Shown piece after piece: positions 43,364 through 52,980 of a stretch of 64,000 bases of DNA. Positions within the stretch are counted from its first letter, which is position 1. The number at the start of each line of letters is the position of its first letter. Origin of the DNA: an uncultured Aquimarina sp. (lineage in GTDB: Bacteria > Bacteroidota > Bacteroidia > Flavobacteriales > Flavobacteriaceae); NCBI GenBank assembly GCA_947493495.1, contig CANLRN010000010.1:1-64000 (forward strand), written 5' to 3'. The notes under the pieces are model-generated. The model was not told the DNA's origin, did no database searches, and was given only the letters and a program-made list of their open reading frames with translations. The translations under genes and the position numbers were made by a program.

Positions 43364-44395
43364 TTAATAATTTACAGCAGGACAATTACATTTCCAGCGT
43401 TCTTTTCGCTTACCAAAATCATAGCCTAATGTTAATTGATGAAAACCACCATTGGTTAGCACTACAGAATTAGATTGATAGCTGTATGTATATCCAACCA
43501 TCCAATGCTTATAATTAAATCCCATAAAAGGGGTGATATATTGTAATTTTTGACTTTCGATCTCTACCCCTGTCTGAGAAAACTCTGCCCCATCTAGATT
43601 TCTACGATAAGACAATCCTCCCCACAGCGTAAAAATTTCGTTAAATCTTTTATATACTTTTAGGTTAACATCTATTGCACTTTCTTTTGTTTGATCTGTC
43701 GCCTGATATAAAATTGAAGGTTCTAATAACCAAGATTGATCAGCTATCCCAAATGTTCTCCCAAAAGAAAAAATATACCTACGCTGATTATTAGAGTCCC
43801 TGATACTAATATTGGGATCACTCGTATTATCAAAAGTATCTCTTACAGATGGCAATAGGTTCTTTACTGTAAAATGTGCAAACCAATCTAGGTAATTATA
43901 AGAAGCACCTACATCGACATTAAAATAACTATCTTTTTGTGTTCTATCTAAAATAACAGGATCTGGATCTGCAGGATCATCTAATCCATCTAAGTTTACA
44001 TTAGATTGAATAAATGCACCACTCATCCCAAAAGATAATAAATTAAGATCTGTTCGATCTCTAGAGAATAATAAGTGATACGCAAATGTAAGATACACAC
44101 CTGTTTGCTCAAAACGACCATTTTCATCCTGATACACGATACCTCCTAATCCTATTTTATCACCTGCTCTAAAATTAAAATTAGCAGATTGTGTATTAGG
44201 AGCATTATCTATATCAAACCATTGCTTTCTCGCTGTAAGTCTGATTTTATTAGCATTAGCTGCACCAGCCATAGAAGGATGTATAAGATATAAATTATCT
44301 GATAGGTAGTCTGCGTATACTGGTATTCCTTCCTGAGAAAAAATAAATGATGAACTTAATAAAACAAATAATAAATAATATTTATTCAAATTCAT
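43364..44395 (-). CDS. PorP/SprF-family outer-membrane protein (type IX secretion-related)
   Basis: The 343-residue product has a signal peptide (cleavage after FIFSQ), the opening EGIPVYADYLSDNLYLIHPSMAGAANANKIRLTARKQWFDI, characteristic of the PorP/SprF family, and a beta-barrel ending GYDFGKRKERWKCNCPAVNY. PorP/SprF-family proteins occur with T9SS and gliding motility adhesins in Bacteroidota; here no adhesin partner is adjacent. Oriented divergently to the Nfu gene. Confidence 0.9.
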   Translation of the reverse strand: MNLNKYYLLFVLLSSSFIFSQEGIPVYADYLSDNLYLIHPSMAGAANANKIRLTARKQWFDIDNAPNTQSANFNFRAGDKIGLGGIVYQDENGRFEQTGVYLTFAYHLLFSRDRTDLNLLSFGMSGAFIQSNVNLDGLDDPADPDPVILDRTQKDSYFNVDVGASYNYLDWFAHFTVKNLLPSVRDTFDNTSDPNISIRDSNNQRRYIFSFGRTFGIADQSWLLEPSILYQATDQTKESAIDVNLKVYKRFNEIFTLWGGLSYRRNLDGAEFSQTGVEIESQKLQYITPFMGFNYKHWMVGYTYSYQSNSVVLTNGGFHQLTLGYDFGKRKERWKCNCPAVNY

Positions 44396-44615
44396 TGTAG
44401 GTTTTTAAGTTAAAAATAAGGAATTAGGGCAATTATTTTTAATATAAACTCTCAAAAGCGTATACATATTGTATTACAAATATTTCTTTAAAAAAACTAA
44501 AATATCGTATTTTATCTGTTCAAATATATAAATTTTTATGATAATTTGACTTTTATCCTATAATTAAAATATCTTTAGTAAGATTAAACTTACATTTTTT
44601 AGCATTCCTTTTTAG

Positions 44616-44623
44616 TAAATTTG
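44616..44623 (+). promoter_or_regulatory. Candidate -7 promoter box of the Nfu gene
   Basis: TAAATTTG fits TAnnTTTG and lies 11 bp before the start codon, so the transcript would be nearly leaderless. The -33 position is only T-rich. Confidence 0.45.
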
Positions 44624-44634
44624 TTAAAAAATTG

Positions 44635-45543
44635 ATGATGGAAAAGAGTTTTGAGATTAGAATAGAAGCAACATCAAACCCAAGTATTATAAAGTTTGAA
44701 ACCGATTTCTTTCTTACGCAACATACTAGCTATGAATTCGAGAATATAGATCAGGCAAAAAATTCTCCTCTGGCACAACAATTATTTTATTTACCATTTG
44801 TAAAAAGAGTATTTATTGCACAAAATTTTATTGCCATCGATAAATATGACATTGTGGATTGGAAAGATGTACAAGATGAAGTAGCACAACAAATCAAAGA
44901 ATACCTCTCCGATGAACAACCTGTGATTATCGAGACTGATACGGCAAAGAAAGTAGCAATTACTATTTATGCAGAAAGCACTCCAAATCCTGCTGTGTTA
45001 AAATTTGTAGCCAATAAAAAACTGGTAACATCAATCCAAGAATTCAAAAACATTGATGATACCAAAGAAGCTCCACTAGCCGAACAATTATTTCATTTTC
45101 CATTTGTAAAAGAAGTTTTTATTGATGAAAATTATATCTCAATCACTAAGTTCGACATGGCTGATTGGAATGATATTACGCAAGAATTGAGAGAATTTCT
45201 AAGAACATACTTGGAACAAGGAAAAGAGGTGCTATCTGCTCACGCTACTACATCGAATAGTGTAACATCAAAACAAACTACAACTGATTTCGAAAAATTA
45301 GATGATACCTCAAAAGATATAGTAAATATTATAGAAGAGTATATTAAACCTGCTGTAGCTAGTGATGGTGGCAACATTATGTTTGATTCTTATGATCCAG
45401 AAACCAAAGGAGTAAAAGTAATATTACAAGGTGCTTGTAGTGGATGTCCTTCATCTACTTTTACGCTAAAAAACGGCATCGAAAATATGCTTAAAGAAAT
45501 GCTCACAGGTAAAATAGAATATGTAGAAGCAATTAATGGATAG
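44635..45543 (+). CDS. Nfu/NifU-type iron-sulfur scaffold protein with two N-terminal domains
   Basis: The start is taken at ATG 44635 (ATG 44638 also possible). The 302-residue protein contains two tandem Nfu N-terminal domains (about residues 5-92 and 103-190; both with ESTPNPAVLKF-like phrases and QLFxxPFVKxVFI) and a C-terminal NifU domain (about 220-300) with the cluster-binding CxxC in GACSGCPSS (about 267-270). It probably carries Fe-S clusters to client proteins. The duplication of the N-domain is clear and may be a family trait in Bacteroidota. Confidence 0.93.
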   Translation: MMEKSFEIRIEATSNPSIIKFETDFFLTQHTSYEFENIDQAKNSPLAQQLFYLPFVKRVFIAQNFIAIDKYDIVDWKDVQDEVAQQIKEYLSDEQPVIIETDTAKKVAITIYAESTPNPAVLKFVANKKLVTSIQEFKNIDDTKEAPLAEQLFHFPFVKEVFIDENYISITKFDMADWNDITQELREFLRTYLEQGKEVLSAHATTSNSVTSKQTTTDFEKLDDTSKDIVNIIEEYIKPAVASDGGNIMFDSYDPETKGVKVILQGACSGCPSSTFTLKNGIENMLKEMLTGKIEYVEAING

Positions 45544-45669
45544 TTTTACCCATTCAAACGATTACTTTATAAAATAATTAGCAAAATTATAATCAATATT
45601 TCAGAAAAAGTAAAGTATCTCGTATCTTAGATTTTCATAAAATTAAATATTAACCATAAAATTAGTAAA

Positions 45670-45870
45670 ATGGCAATTATCAAAGTTATTGAAATACTAG
45701 CGAACTCTGAAAAAAGTTGGGAAGACGCTACCAAAAAAGCAGTTAAACAAGCTGGAAAAACTGTAAAAAACATCAAATCTGCATGGGTTGCTGATCAGAG
45801 TGTCGCTGTAAAAGATAATGAAGTGACAGAATTTAGAGTAAATCTTAAAATATCTTTTGAGATCAAATAA
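45670..45870 (+). CDS. Dodecin family protein
   Basis: The 66-residue protein shows the small dodecin fold: AIIKVIEILANSEKSWEDATKKAV followed by IKSAWVADQSVAVKDNEVTEFRVNLKISFEI. Dodecins are flavin-storing dodecamers. A terminator follows directly. It lies 126 bp after the Nfu gene, so cotranscription is possible but not shown. Confidence 0.93.
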   Translation: MAIIKVIEILANSEKSWEDATKKAVKQAGKTVKNIKSAWVADQSVAVKDNEVTEFRVNLKISFEIK

Positions 45871-45893
45871 TTAATAAATATATAATTATTTAT

Positions 45894-45923
45894 AAAAAGC
45901 ATCCTGTACTCGGGATGCTTTTT
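45894..45923 (+). terminator. Rho-independent terminator after dodecin
   Basis: AAAAAGCATCC and GGATGCTTTTT form a perfect stem with a loop of about 8 nt, followed by T-rich sequence. Confidence 0.93.
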
Positions 45924-45931
45924 ATATTTTT

Positions 45932-46095
45932 AACCCGTTTTACATTAGGACCTCGCTAAGAGGCTTTCAAATGCAATAAACACTGATGTTTTCTTAATTT
46001 TAGTGTAGCACCGATACGCCTGTCTGTATTATCAGATAGAGTTGCATTAAAAAACATAGTGAAACGGTAGTGTTTGCAGCAGTTGAAAGATGGAA
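45932..46095. repeat. Diverged family A-like palindromic element
   Basis: It shares AACCCG at the left end and the core (TTTTCTTAATTTTxGxxTAGCACCG) and right-arm phrases (TTAAAAAAC, GTAGTGTTTGCxGxAG) with the family A elements, but differs at many positions and has an extra loop (CTGTCTGTATTATCAGATAG). The two halves still pair. It probably is an old copy. The rest of the 306-bp gap 45871-46176 contains only the terminator above. Confidence 0.6.
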
Positions 46096-46176
46096 TATCT
46101 ACCTGGTTCGTTAGACAAGGGTTTCCCTAAGGTACAAAACGAATTTAACTCAGTATAAGACATCAAAATAAGCTAA

Positions 46177-48285
46177 GTGAAATATCATCTATACATACTA
46201 CTATTTGGGTTTATCATAACCTCTTGTACAAGTCAAAACAAACCTCCGATGAAGGAATACGCCTATACAAATGATCTGATTAATGAAACCAGTCCATATC
46301 TTTTGCAACACGCTCATAATCCAGTACATTGGAATCCTTGGGGAGAAAAAGCACTAGAACAGGCTAAAAAAGAAAACAAACTATTAATTGTAAGTATTGG
46401 GTATGCTGCTTGTCATTGGTGTCATGTTATGGAACACGAAAGCTTTGAAGATCCTCAGGTAGCAGAACTCATGAATTCGAATTATATAAACATCAAAGTA
46501 GATCGCGAAGAACGTCCTGATGTTGATCAAGTATATATGAGTGCAGTTCAACTTATGACAGGAAGTGGGGGTTGGCCACTAAATGTGATCACACTTCCAG
46601 ACGGAAGACCTGTGTGGGGAGGTACTTATTTTCCTAAAGGAAATTGGGTAGATGCATTAAAACAAATCTCGGATTTATATCATAAACAACCTGAAAAATT
46701 AGTAGAATATGCAGAAAAGCTTGAACAAGGTATCAAAGACATAGATGTTATAGAGGTAAATACCGATGAAATTAATTTTAATACAGAATTTATAGCCTCC
46801 ACTGTAAAAAAATGGAGTTCAAATTTTGATCGTAAAAAAGGAGGTAGTACCCATACTCCAAAATTTATGATGCCTAACAATTATCATTTCTTACACAGAT
46901 ATGCACATCAAACTAATGATACTGAGTTAATGGATTATGTAACCACTACATTAAAAAAAATATCATATGGCGGTGTATATGATCATATCGGTGGAGGGTT
47001 TGCCAGATATTCTACAGATGCCAAGTGGCATGTGCCGCATTTCGAAAAAATGTTATACGACAATGCCCAGCTTGTCAGTCTATATAGTGATGCTTACCTC
47101 TCTAATAAAGATCCTTGGTATAAAGATGTGGTATATGAGACATTAGAATTTATATCCAGAGAACTAACTAATAATGAAGGTGCTTTTTACTCATCATTAG
47201 ATGCCGATAGCAATACAGAAACTGGAGAACTAGAAGAAGGTGCTTTTTATGTATGGAAAAAAGAAGAACTCTCTACATTACTAGAAGATGATTATGAATT
47301 ATTTTCGGAATATTATAATATCAATTCTTACGGTCTTTGGGAAAAAGGAAATTATGTATTAATCAGAAAAGATGATAATGCATCATTTTCTAAAAAACAT
47401 AGTATCACAGAAGAGCAGCTAATTGAAAAAGTAAAAAAATGGAAAAAAATAGTATTCTCAGCTAGAGAAAAACGTTCTAGACCGAGATTAGATGATAAAA
47501 CATTAACCTCATGGAATGCATTGATGCTAAAAGGATATCTAGATGCATATCGAGTATTTGGTGATACGCAATTTTTAGATACCGCTATACGCAATGCAAA
47601 TTTCATAAAAAACAAACAACTACGATCTGACAATTCATTATTTCATAGTTATAAAAATGGAAAAAGTACAATCAATGGTTATTTAGAGGATTATGCCTCA
47701 GTAATAGATGCTTTTTTATCATTATATCAAAATACATTTGATCAACAATGGTTAACTATCTCCGAAGAACTAACAACATATGTATTTCAACATTTTTATG
47801 ACCCAGAAAAATTATTATTTTACTTTACATCAGATATAGACTTTAAACTAATCACCAGAAAAATAGAATATAATGACAACGTTATTCCTGCATCTAATTC
47901 TATAATGGCTAAGAACCTATTCTTATTATATCATTATACAGATAATAAAAAATACTTAGACACTAGTAAAGATATGTTGCATAGCATACAACCGCAGATA
48001 GCAGAATATGGTGCTGGGTTCTCTAACTGGTTAGATGTAATGCTCAATTATTCTGAGAATTTCTATGAAATAGTAGTTGTAGGTAAGGACATACTATCAA
48101 AAACAAAAGAATTAAATACTAATTACATCCCTAACAAATTACTAGCGGGCAGTAATGCTCCCTCAGAGGCGCCTCTATTAAAAGGTAGATACTCAGATGA
48201 TCAGACATTGATATATATATGCGTAAATAATGCTTGTAAATTTCCAGTAGAAGACATAGAAAAGGCTCTTACTTTAATAGAGTAA
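46177..48285 (+). CDS. Exported YyaL/SSP411-like protein (thioredoxin-fold plus glycosidase-like domain)
   Basis: The 702-residue protein begins at GTG 46177 with a lipoprotein signal (Cys17, FIITSC). Then follow the signature [19 protein letters not shown] (about residues 33-52), a thioredoxin-like fold with CHWC (Cys79 and Cys82) and [13 protein letters not shown] (about 109-121), and a C-terminal six-hairpin-like region ([41 protein letters not shown]). Family function is unclear. A cytoplasmic start at Met26 is an alternative, but the signal sequence is convincing. Confidence 0.88.
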   Translation: MKYHLYILLFGFIITSCTSQNKPPMKEYAYTNDLINETSPYLLQHAHNPVHWNPWGEKALEQAKKENKLLIVSIGYAACHWCHVMEHESFEDPQVAELMNSNYINIKVDREERPDVDQVYMSAVQLMTGSGGWPLNVITLPDGRPVWGGTYFPKGNWVDALKQISDLYHKQPEKLVEYAEKLEQGIKDIDVIEVNTDEINFNTEFIASTVKKWSSNFDRKKGGSTHTPKFMMPNNYHFLHRYAHQTNDTELMDYVTTTLKKISYGGVYDHIGGGFARYSTDAKWHVPHFEKMLYDNAQLVSLYSDAYLSNKDPWYKDVVYETLEFISRELTNNEGAFYSSLDADSNTETGELEEGAFYVWKKEELSTLLEDDYELFSEYYNINSYGLWEKGNYVLIRKDDNASFSKKHSITEEQLIEKVKKWKKIVFSAREKRSRPRLDDKTLTSWNALMLKGYLDAYRVFGDTQFLDTAIRNANFIKNKQLRSDNSLFHSYKNGKSTINGYLEDYASVIDAFLSLYQNTFDQQWLTISEELTTYVFQHFYDPEKLLFYFTSDIDFKLITRKIEYNDNVIPASNSIMAKNLFLLYHYTDNKKYLDTSKDMLHSIQPQIAEYGAGFSNWLDVMLNYSENFYEIVVVGKDILSKTKELNTNYIPNKLLAGSNAPSEAPLLKGRYSDDQTLIYICVNNACKFPVEDIEKALTLIE

Positions 48286-48585
48286 CGCTAACATCTATGC
48301 TACTTTATGCTATTCATTTTTAAGTGAAAATAGCTTATATTTGTCGAAAAAAATTGAAAAAATTACTTTTTTTAACAAAAATTTATGGTTTTTACAACAA
48401 AAAATTATGGTTTTTCCATAAAAAATAATGTCATATTCTCATTGAGATAATCTTTTGAATTGACAAAATCTTATTTTGACAGGTTTTTTTTAAGAATTTT
48501 TTAAAAATTTGAGTTTTTTTAGCATTTATTTCAATTAATCTCATTTTTTAGCTATATTTATTATACCCAAAAAAAATACAGAAAA
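48286..48585. other. AT-rich intergenic region with a tandem direct repeat
   Basis: Two direct copies of a 19-base motif ACAAAAATTTATGGTTTTT (48375-48393) and ACAAAAAATTATGGTTTTT (48397-48415) differ at one base and sit on a 22-bp period; TTTTTCCATA follows, giving a small hairpin (TATGG/CCATA). No gene is visible. Confidence 0.55.
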
Positions 48586-49287
48586 GTGAAAAATATTTAT
48601 CTAACTATATTACTATCCGTCCCTCTTGTCCTATTTGCTCAATTACCGCAGTCTTTATTAAAGTCTACAGAGAGGATTGTCAAATTTGATGATTATGAGG
48701 GATCTATCTATCAATCTTTATTATATAAAGATGCAAGTATAATAGATGAAAAATCAGGAACCTTTGATGCAAAACTTAGATACAACATCCATACTGATGC
48801 TATAGAGCATAAAAAAGGAGATAACTTATTTACGATTGTAAAAAATCCGACTACACATGTGAGGATTAATGAAGATTACTATTACTATTCAGAATTTAGA
48901 ACACAAAGAGGTATTGAAAAGCCTGGATATTATGTATTGGTAGAATATAATGAAAAATATAGAATCTATAAGAGATTTGTAACTGAGATAAGAGAGCCTA
49001 GCAATAATGGATCTGTTAATGGAACATCTGAACCAGGTAAAATAAGAATAAATACTACTTATTATATAGAAGAAGAAGGCACTATAATGGAATTTCCTAT
49101 GAGTAAAAAAGCGGTTCTATCTGCTTTTAGTGATAAGGCTGATGAATTAAAAGCTTATATGAAAAAAGAAAAGATTAAGCTTAGAAAAGAAGAAGGTATA
49201 ATTAAACTAGTGTCAAAATATAATGCACTAAAAAATCTAGGTCCTGAGTCTTCTAAAAGTCTATTAACTAATGGATCAAATTATTAA
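48586..49287 (+). CDS. Secreted protein of unknown function
   Basis: The 233-residue product starts at GTG 48586 with a signal peptide (cleavage after LVLFAQ). The mature part is beta-rich with YEGSIYQSLLYKDASI and YYYYSEFRTQRGIEKPGYYVLVEYNEKYRIYKRFVTEI (split here by several Tyr runs) and a Lys-rich helical C-terminus. I recognise no family. It is monocistronic and converges on tsaB. Confidence 0.7.
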   Translation: MKNIYLTILLSVPLVLFAQLPQSLLKSTERIVKFDDYEGSIYQSLLYKDASIIDEKSGTFDAKLRYNIHTDAIEHKKGDNLFTIVKNPTTHVRINEDYYYYSEFRTQRGIEKPGYYVLVEYNEKYRIYKRFVTEIREPSNNGSVNGTSEPGKIRINTTYYIEEEGTIMEFPMSKKAVLSAFSDKADELKAYMKKEKIKLRKEEGIIKLVSKYNALKNLGPESSKSLLTNGSNY

Positions 49288-49326
49288 TCTATATTAAAAA
49301 CTGACCATTATTTGATTTAACACTCG

Positions 49327-49986
49327 CTAACCTGCTATGAAATCTTTTAGGTAATAGGGTTCGAAATAACTAACATCTTCGAAATCTTTGATAGCAAACT
49401 TTTCATAGCTTATCATTGTCATCTCATTAGCAGAAGGTAATTTGTTTTGTATAAAATTTGCATTTTTATGACTACAGATTTCCGAAAACTTGGATACTCC
49501 ATTTCCAATAAAATACACAATATCTTGATTCAGATACTCCTCAAAAGAAGTTTCAGAAACTATTTCAGCTTTTGTTTGTCTAACTTCTTGATATGCATGA
49601 GAAAAAACAGAAGCATACACCTCCATTCTTCGTGCATCAATCATTGGCACAATAAATCCATTCTTACTTTCAATTTGATGTGCTAATGATCTTAAAGTAC
49701 CAATTGATATCAAAGGGATGCCTAAGGCATAACACAATCCTTTTGCTGCAGAAACTCCTATCCTGAGACCTGTATAAGAACCTGGGCCTTTACTTACAGC
49801 TACTGCATCCAGATCTGATAATCCAATCCCAGCTTCTTTCATTACATCTTCAATAAATAGGTGTAACCGTTCTGCATGAGAATAGGTATGATTGTAATCT
49901 TCTTTTGCTGCTAATATAACACCCTTATTTGCTAATGCAACTGAACAATTAGTTGTGGCGGTTTCTAAGCATAGAATATAAGCCAT
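49327..49986 (-). CDS. tsaB: tRNA threonylcarbamoyladenosine biosynthesis protein TsaB
   Basis: The 219-residue ASKHA-fold protein is the partner of TsaD in making t6A at position 37 of ANN-decoding tRNAs. Motifs: LETATTNCSVAL near the start and VAVSKGPGSYTGLRIGVSAAKGLCYAL (about 62-88). The length is normal. It lies 49 bp downstream of the adaptor gene on the same strand. Confidence 0.95.
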   Translation of the reverse strand: MAYILCLETATTNCSVALANKGVILAAKEDYNHTYSHAERLHLFIEDVMKEAGIGLSDLDAVAVSKGPGSYTGLRIGVSAAKGLCYALGIPLISIGTLRSLAHQIESKNGFIVPMIDARRMEVYASVFSHAYQEVRQTKAEIVSETSFEEYLNQDIVYFIGNGVSKFSEICSHKNANFIQNKLPSANEMTMISYEKFAIKDFEDVSYFEPYYLKDFIAG

Positions 49987-50034
49987 TGATAAAAAATTTA
50001 TATAAAAGAGATAACTGTTATATGTAGATCATCT

Positions 50035-51315
50035 CTACTTCGTATTCTTTTCGGATTTCGATTTAAGAATTACTTTATCTCCTGTTTTTAATGTTTTAGT
50101 AACTATATTATAAGGTCCCGTAATTACTTCCTCTCCTTCTTGTACTCCTTCAGTAATTTCTATATTACTATCATCCTGTATACCTGTTTTAATGACTCTT
50201 AATTTTGCAGTGCCTCCATCTTTTATAAATACACATTCAAATTTTTTATCAGATTCTTTTATTTTTTCTTTAGTATACGAACGTTTCACATTACTTGATG
50301 TATCAGTTTTAATCACTATCGAACTGATCGGAACACCTATGATACTATTCCTTTTATTAGTGATCACATCTACAGTAGCAGTCATCCCTGGTCTAAATGG
50401 CGAATAGTTTTCTGGCTTATCTTTGATTAAATCTAAGTAAGAATCTTCAATAATTCTGACTTTAACTTTAAAGTTTGTTACCTGATCAGCACTCAATGCA
50501 TTTTCTGCAGAATTAGCAATTTCTGTAACCAATCCTTTAAACTCTTTCTTAAGGTATGCATCTACTTCGACAATTGTAGAATCACCAACAGAAATTTTTA
50601 CAATATCATTTTCATTCACATCAACTTCTACTTCCATATTGGCAAGATTAGCTACTCTCATAATCTCAGTACCTGCCATTTGCTGAGTACCAACCACACG
50701 TTCTCCCAATTCTACAGATAGTTTGGAAATAGTTCCGCTCATTGGAGCATATATAGTAGTCCTATTAAGGTTATCTTTTGCTTCATTAACAGTCGCTTGA
50801 GCACTTCGCACACTATAAAAAGCAGATTTTTTTGATGCTTCTGCTACTTCATAAGCAGAGACAGCTCTATCCCATTCTGCTTTAGATATAACTCCTTTAT
50901 CGAACAAGTTTTTATTACGGTCATAATTAAATTTTGCTTCTTTAAGGCTTGCTTCAGCCTGTTGCAGACCTGCTCTTACATTTTCTAAAGCTGCTTGAGA
51001 TCTGTTTAGACCAGATTGGATAATATCAGGATTAATGCGAACTAAAAGATCTCCTTTTTTTACTTGTTGTCCTTCTTTGATTGGCAGTTCAATGATTTCA
51101 CCCGAAACCTCTGAAGATAACTTGACTTCTACTTCTGGTTGGATTTTTCCTGTAGCCGCTACAGTTTCAATAATATCAATCTTTTCTATTGTAGATATGT
51201 CTACTTCTTTACTATTCCCGTCTTTACCAAACCATCCTGCTTTTTTTCCAATGATAAGTCCAATGATTAGAAATATAATAATAGATATAATAATTAGTAC
51301 TGTTTTTCTACTCAT
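50035..51315 (-). CDS. Periplasmic adaptor (HlyD/MacA family), second copy
   Basis: The 426-residue protein has an N-terminal membrane helix (residues about 5-23), biotinyl-lipoyl halves (e.g. SGEIIELPIKEGQQVKKGDLLVRINPD near 70-98), a coiled-coil hairpin (about 100-180) and a beta-barrel region. Such adaptors bridge an inner-membrane transporter and the TolC channel. It lies 71 bp after the TolC-like gene. A second adaptor precedes TolC. Confidence 0.9.
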   Translation of the reverse strand: MSRKTVLIIISIIIFLIIGLIIGKKAGWFGKDGNSKEVDISTIEKIDIIETVAATGKIQPEVEVKLSSEVSGEIIELPIKEGQQVKKGDLLVRINPDIIQSGLNRSQAALENVRAGLQQAEASLKEAKFNYDRNKNLFDKGVISKAEWDRAVSAYEVAEASKKSAFYSVRSAQATVNEAKDNLNRTTIYAPMSGTISKLSVELGERVVGTQQMAGTEIMRVANLANMEVEVDVNENDIVKISVGDSTIVEVDAYLKKEFKGLVTEIANSAENALSADQVTNFKVKVRIIEDSYLDLIKDKPENYSPFRPGMTATVDVITNKRNSIIGVPISSIVIKTDTSSNVKRSYTKEKIKESDKKFECVFIKDGGTAKLRVIKTGIQDDSNIEITEGVQEGEEVITGPYNIVTKTLKTGDKVILKSKSEKNTK

Positions 51316-51385
51316 GATTGCTCTACAATTTATATGATTCTACATTAATTGTTTATTACTTAATAGTAAGTTCGATTAAAATCGC

Positions 51386-52837
51386 TTATAATTTAATGTC
51401 AGCTATTTTTATCCCAAAAAAAAGCTCCAACACTTTGATCTTAAATATGTAATCAAATTTAGCCTGTACAACATTACTTTGCGCATTTTCTAATCTAAAT
51501 TTAGATTGGCTAAAATCAAATGCATTAGTCAATCCTACATCATATCGATCCTTTGCGTATGCATACGCTCTTTCTTGCGCTTTTTCTGCTACCTGAGCAG
51601 CTTCATAGGCTTCTGCAGATCCTTTAGCATCCAGATATGCTTGATATACATTACTATCTAAATCCAATGCTGCCTGTTCTAATTGAAAATCGGCTCGCTT
51701 TACATTTATTTTACTTCTTTTTACTTGATTCTTTGTAGCAAACCCATTAAAAATAGGAACACTCAATGACAACCCATATGATATCCCATCATTAAGATAT
51801 AATTGCTTGATAAATGATTGAGGACCTATCTCATCTATTAAAAAATTAGGTTGCCTACCGATCACTACATCACCTGAGTTTTGGACAAATCCTATTTCGG
51901 TATCTGTAAAAGGATTACCTGGATCTAAACCTCCAGGAACAAATCGATTGGTCCCTAACTCACTTGTCCCATAATTAAATGATCCATTTAATGTTGGATA
52001 ATATGCTCCTTTTGCTATCTGCAAATCTTTTTCTGCAAGTAGTTTATTTTGTTCTGCAATTTGCACCTCATATCTAGAGTTTCTGGCTGTAGAGCGTATA
52101 TCCTCAATAGGTTTATTTAAGATCTCTGTAGTTGGCACTAAGTATTCTTGCTCTGCTATGTCAAAGCTCTCATAATCTTTTATCAAAAGTGTCTGTGCTA
52201 AACTTACTCGTGCAATCAATACTGCATTTTCTGCCTGTACAATCCGTGTTAATTCATCGGCAGAAGTAGCTTCTATCTCTAAGAGATCTCCTTGAGGCAA
52301 TACCCCCGCATCTACCAAATCTTTCGTTCTCTGTAACTGTTCTAATGTAATTTCATGTTGTTTCTCTATTACCTTTAAAGATTCTTTATTGAGTAACACT
52401 TGCAAGTAGCTATTAGCCACAAATAAAGAAATATCATCTTTGGACTTCCCCAAATTATATTGATTTAACAATTTATTTAATTTTGCTCTTTGTAACTGTC
52501 GTAAATTCCTAAGTCCATCAAAAAGTGTTATACCAATATTTACCCCATAATTAGAACTTCTAAATGTTTGATTACTATTAATATTAGTGATCGGATTTGT
52601 CGCTAAACCTGATCTCCAATTATTCCCAGCTTGCGCATTTAATGAAGGTAAAAAATTACCTATAGCATCACTTTTATCAATCTCAGAAGCCTCTAGATTC
52701 AGAACTGATTGTTTAATCGTTATATTATTTTCTAAAGCATATTCTACACATTCTCGTAATGTCCACTTCTTTTCTTGTGCCTGAGCAGCAAAGATCCCTA
52801 AGAGGGTAAAGCATATAATCGAAATTTTAATTTTCAT
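51386..52837 (-). CDS. TolC-family outer-membrane efflux protein
   Basis: The 483-residue product has a signal peptide (cleavage after AAQAQ) and two OEP repeats rich in long helices (e.g. LRECVEYALENNITIKQSVLNLEASEIDKSDA at the start and FDYIFKIKVLELFFG at the end). TolC trimers form the exit channel for the ABC exporter encoded next to it. It sits between the two adaptor genes on the reverse strand. Confidence 0.93.
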   Translation of the reverse strand: MKIKISIICFTLLGIFAAQAQEKKWTLRECVEYALENNITIKQSVLNLEASEIDKSDAIGNFLPSLNAQAGNNWRSGLATNPITNINSNQTFRSSNYGVNIGITLFDGLRNLRQLQRAKLNKLLNQYNLGKSKDDISLFVANSYLQVLLNKESLKVIEKQHEITLEQLQRTKDLVDAGVLPQGDLLEIEATSADELTRIVQAENAVLIARVSLAQTLLIKDYESFDIAEQEYLVPTTEILNKPIEDIRSTARNSRYEVQIAEQNKLLAEKDLQIAKGAYYPTLNGSFNYGTSELGTNRFVPGGLDPGNPFTDTEIGFVQNSGDVVIGRQPNFLIDEIGPQSFIKQLYLNDGISYGLSLSVPIFNGFATKNQVKRSKINVKRADFQLEQAALDLDSNVYQAYLDAKGSAEAYEAAQVAEKAQERAYAYAKDRYDVGLTNAFDFSQSKFRLENAQSNVVQAKFDYIFKIKVLELFFGIKIADIKL

Positions 52838-52980
52838 CTGTTGTTCTTTATTTTTATGAAGGTCAGATAAAACTCGCCTAATAATTAATCTGATATAGTT
52901 CCTAATTGTTAAAGGTTCATTTCATAATACCTTATTTGTATATAATTGATCGATGTTGTTACACTTAATCGTAAAAAAAA

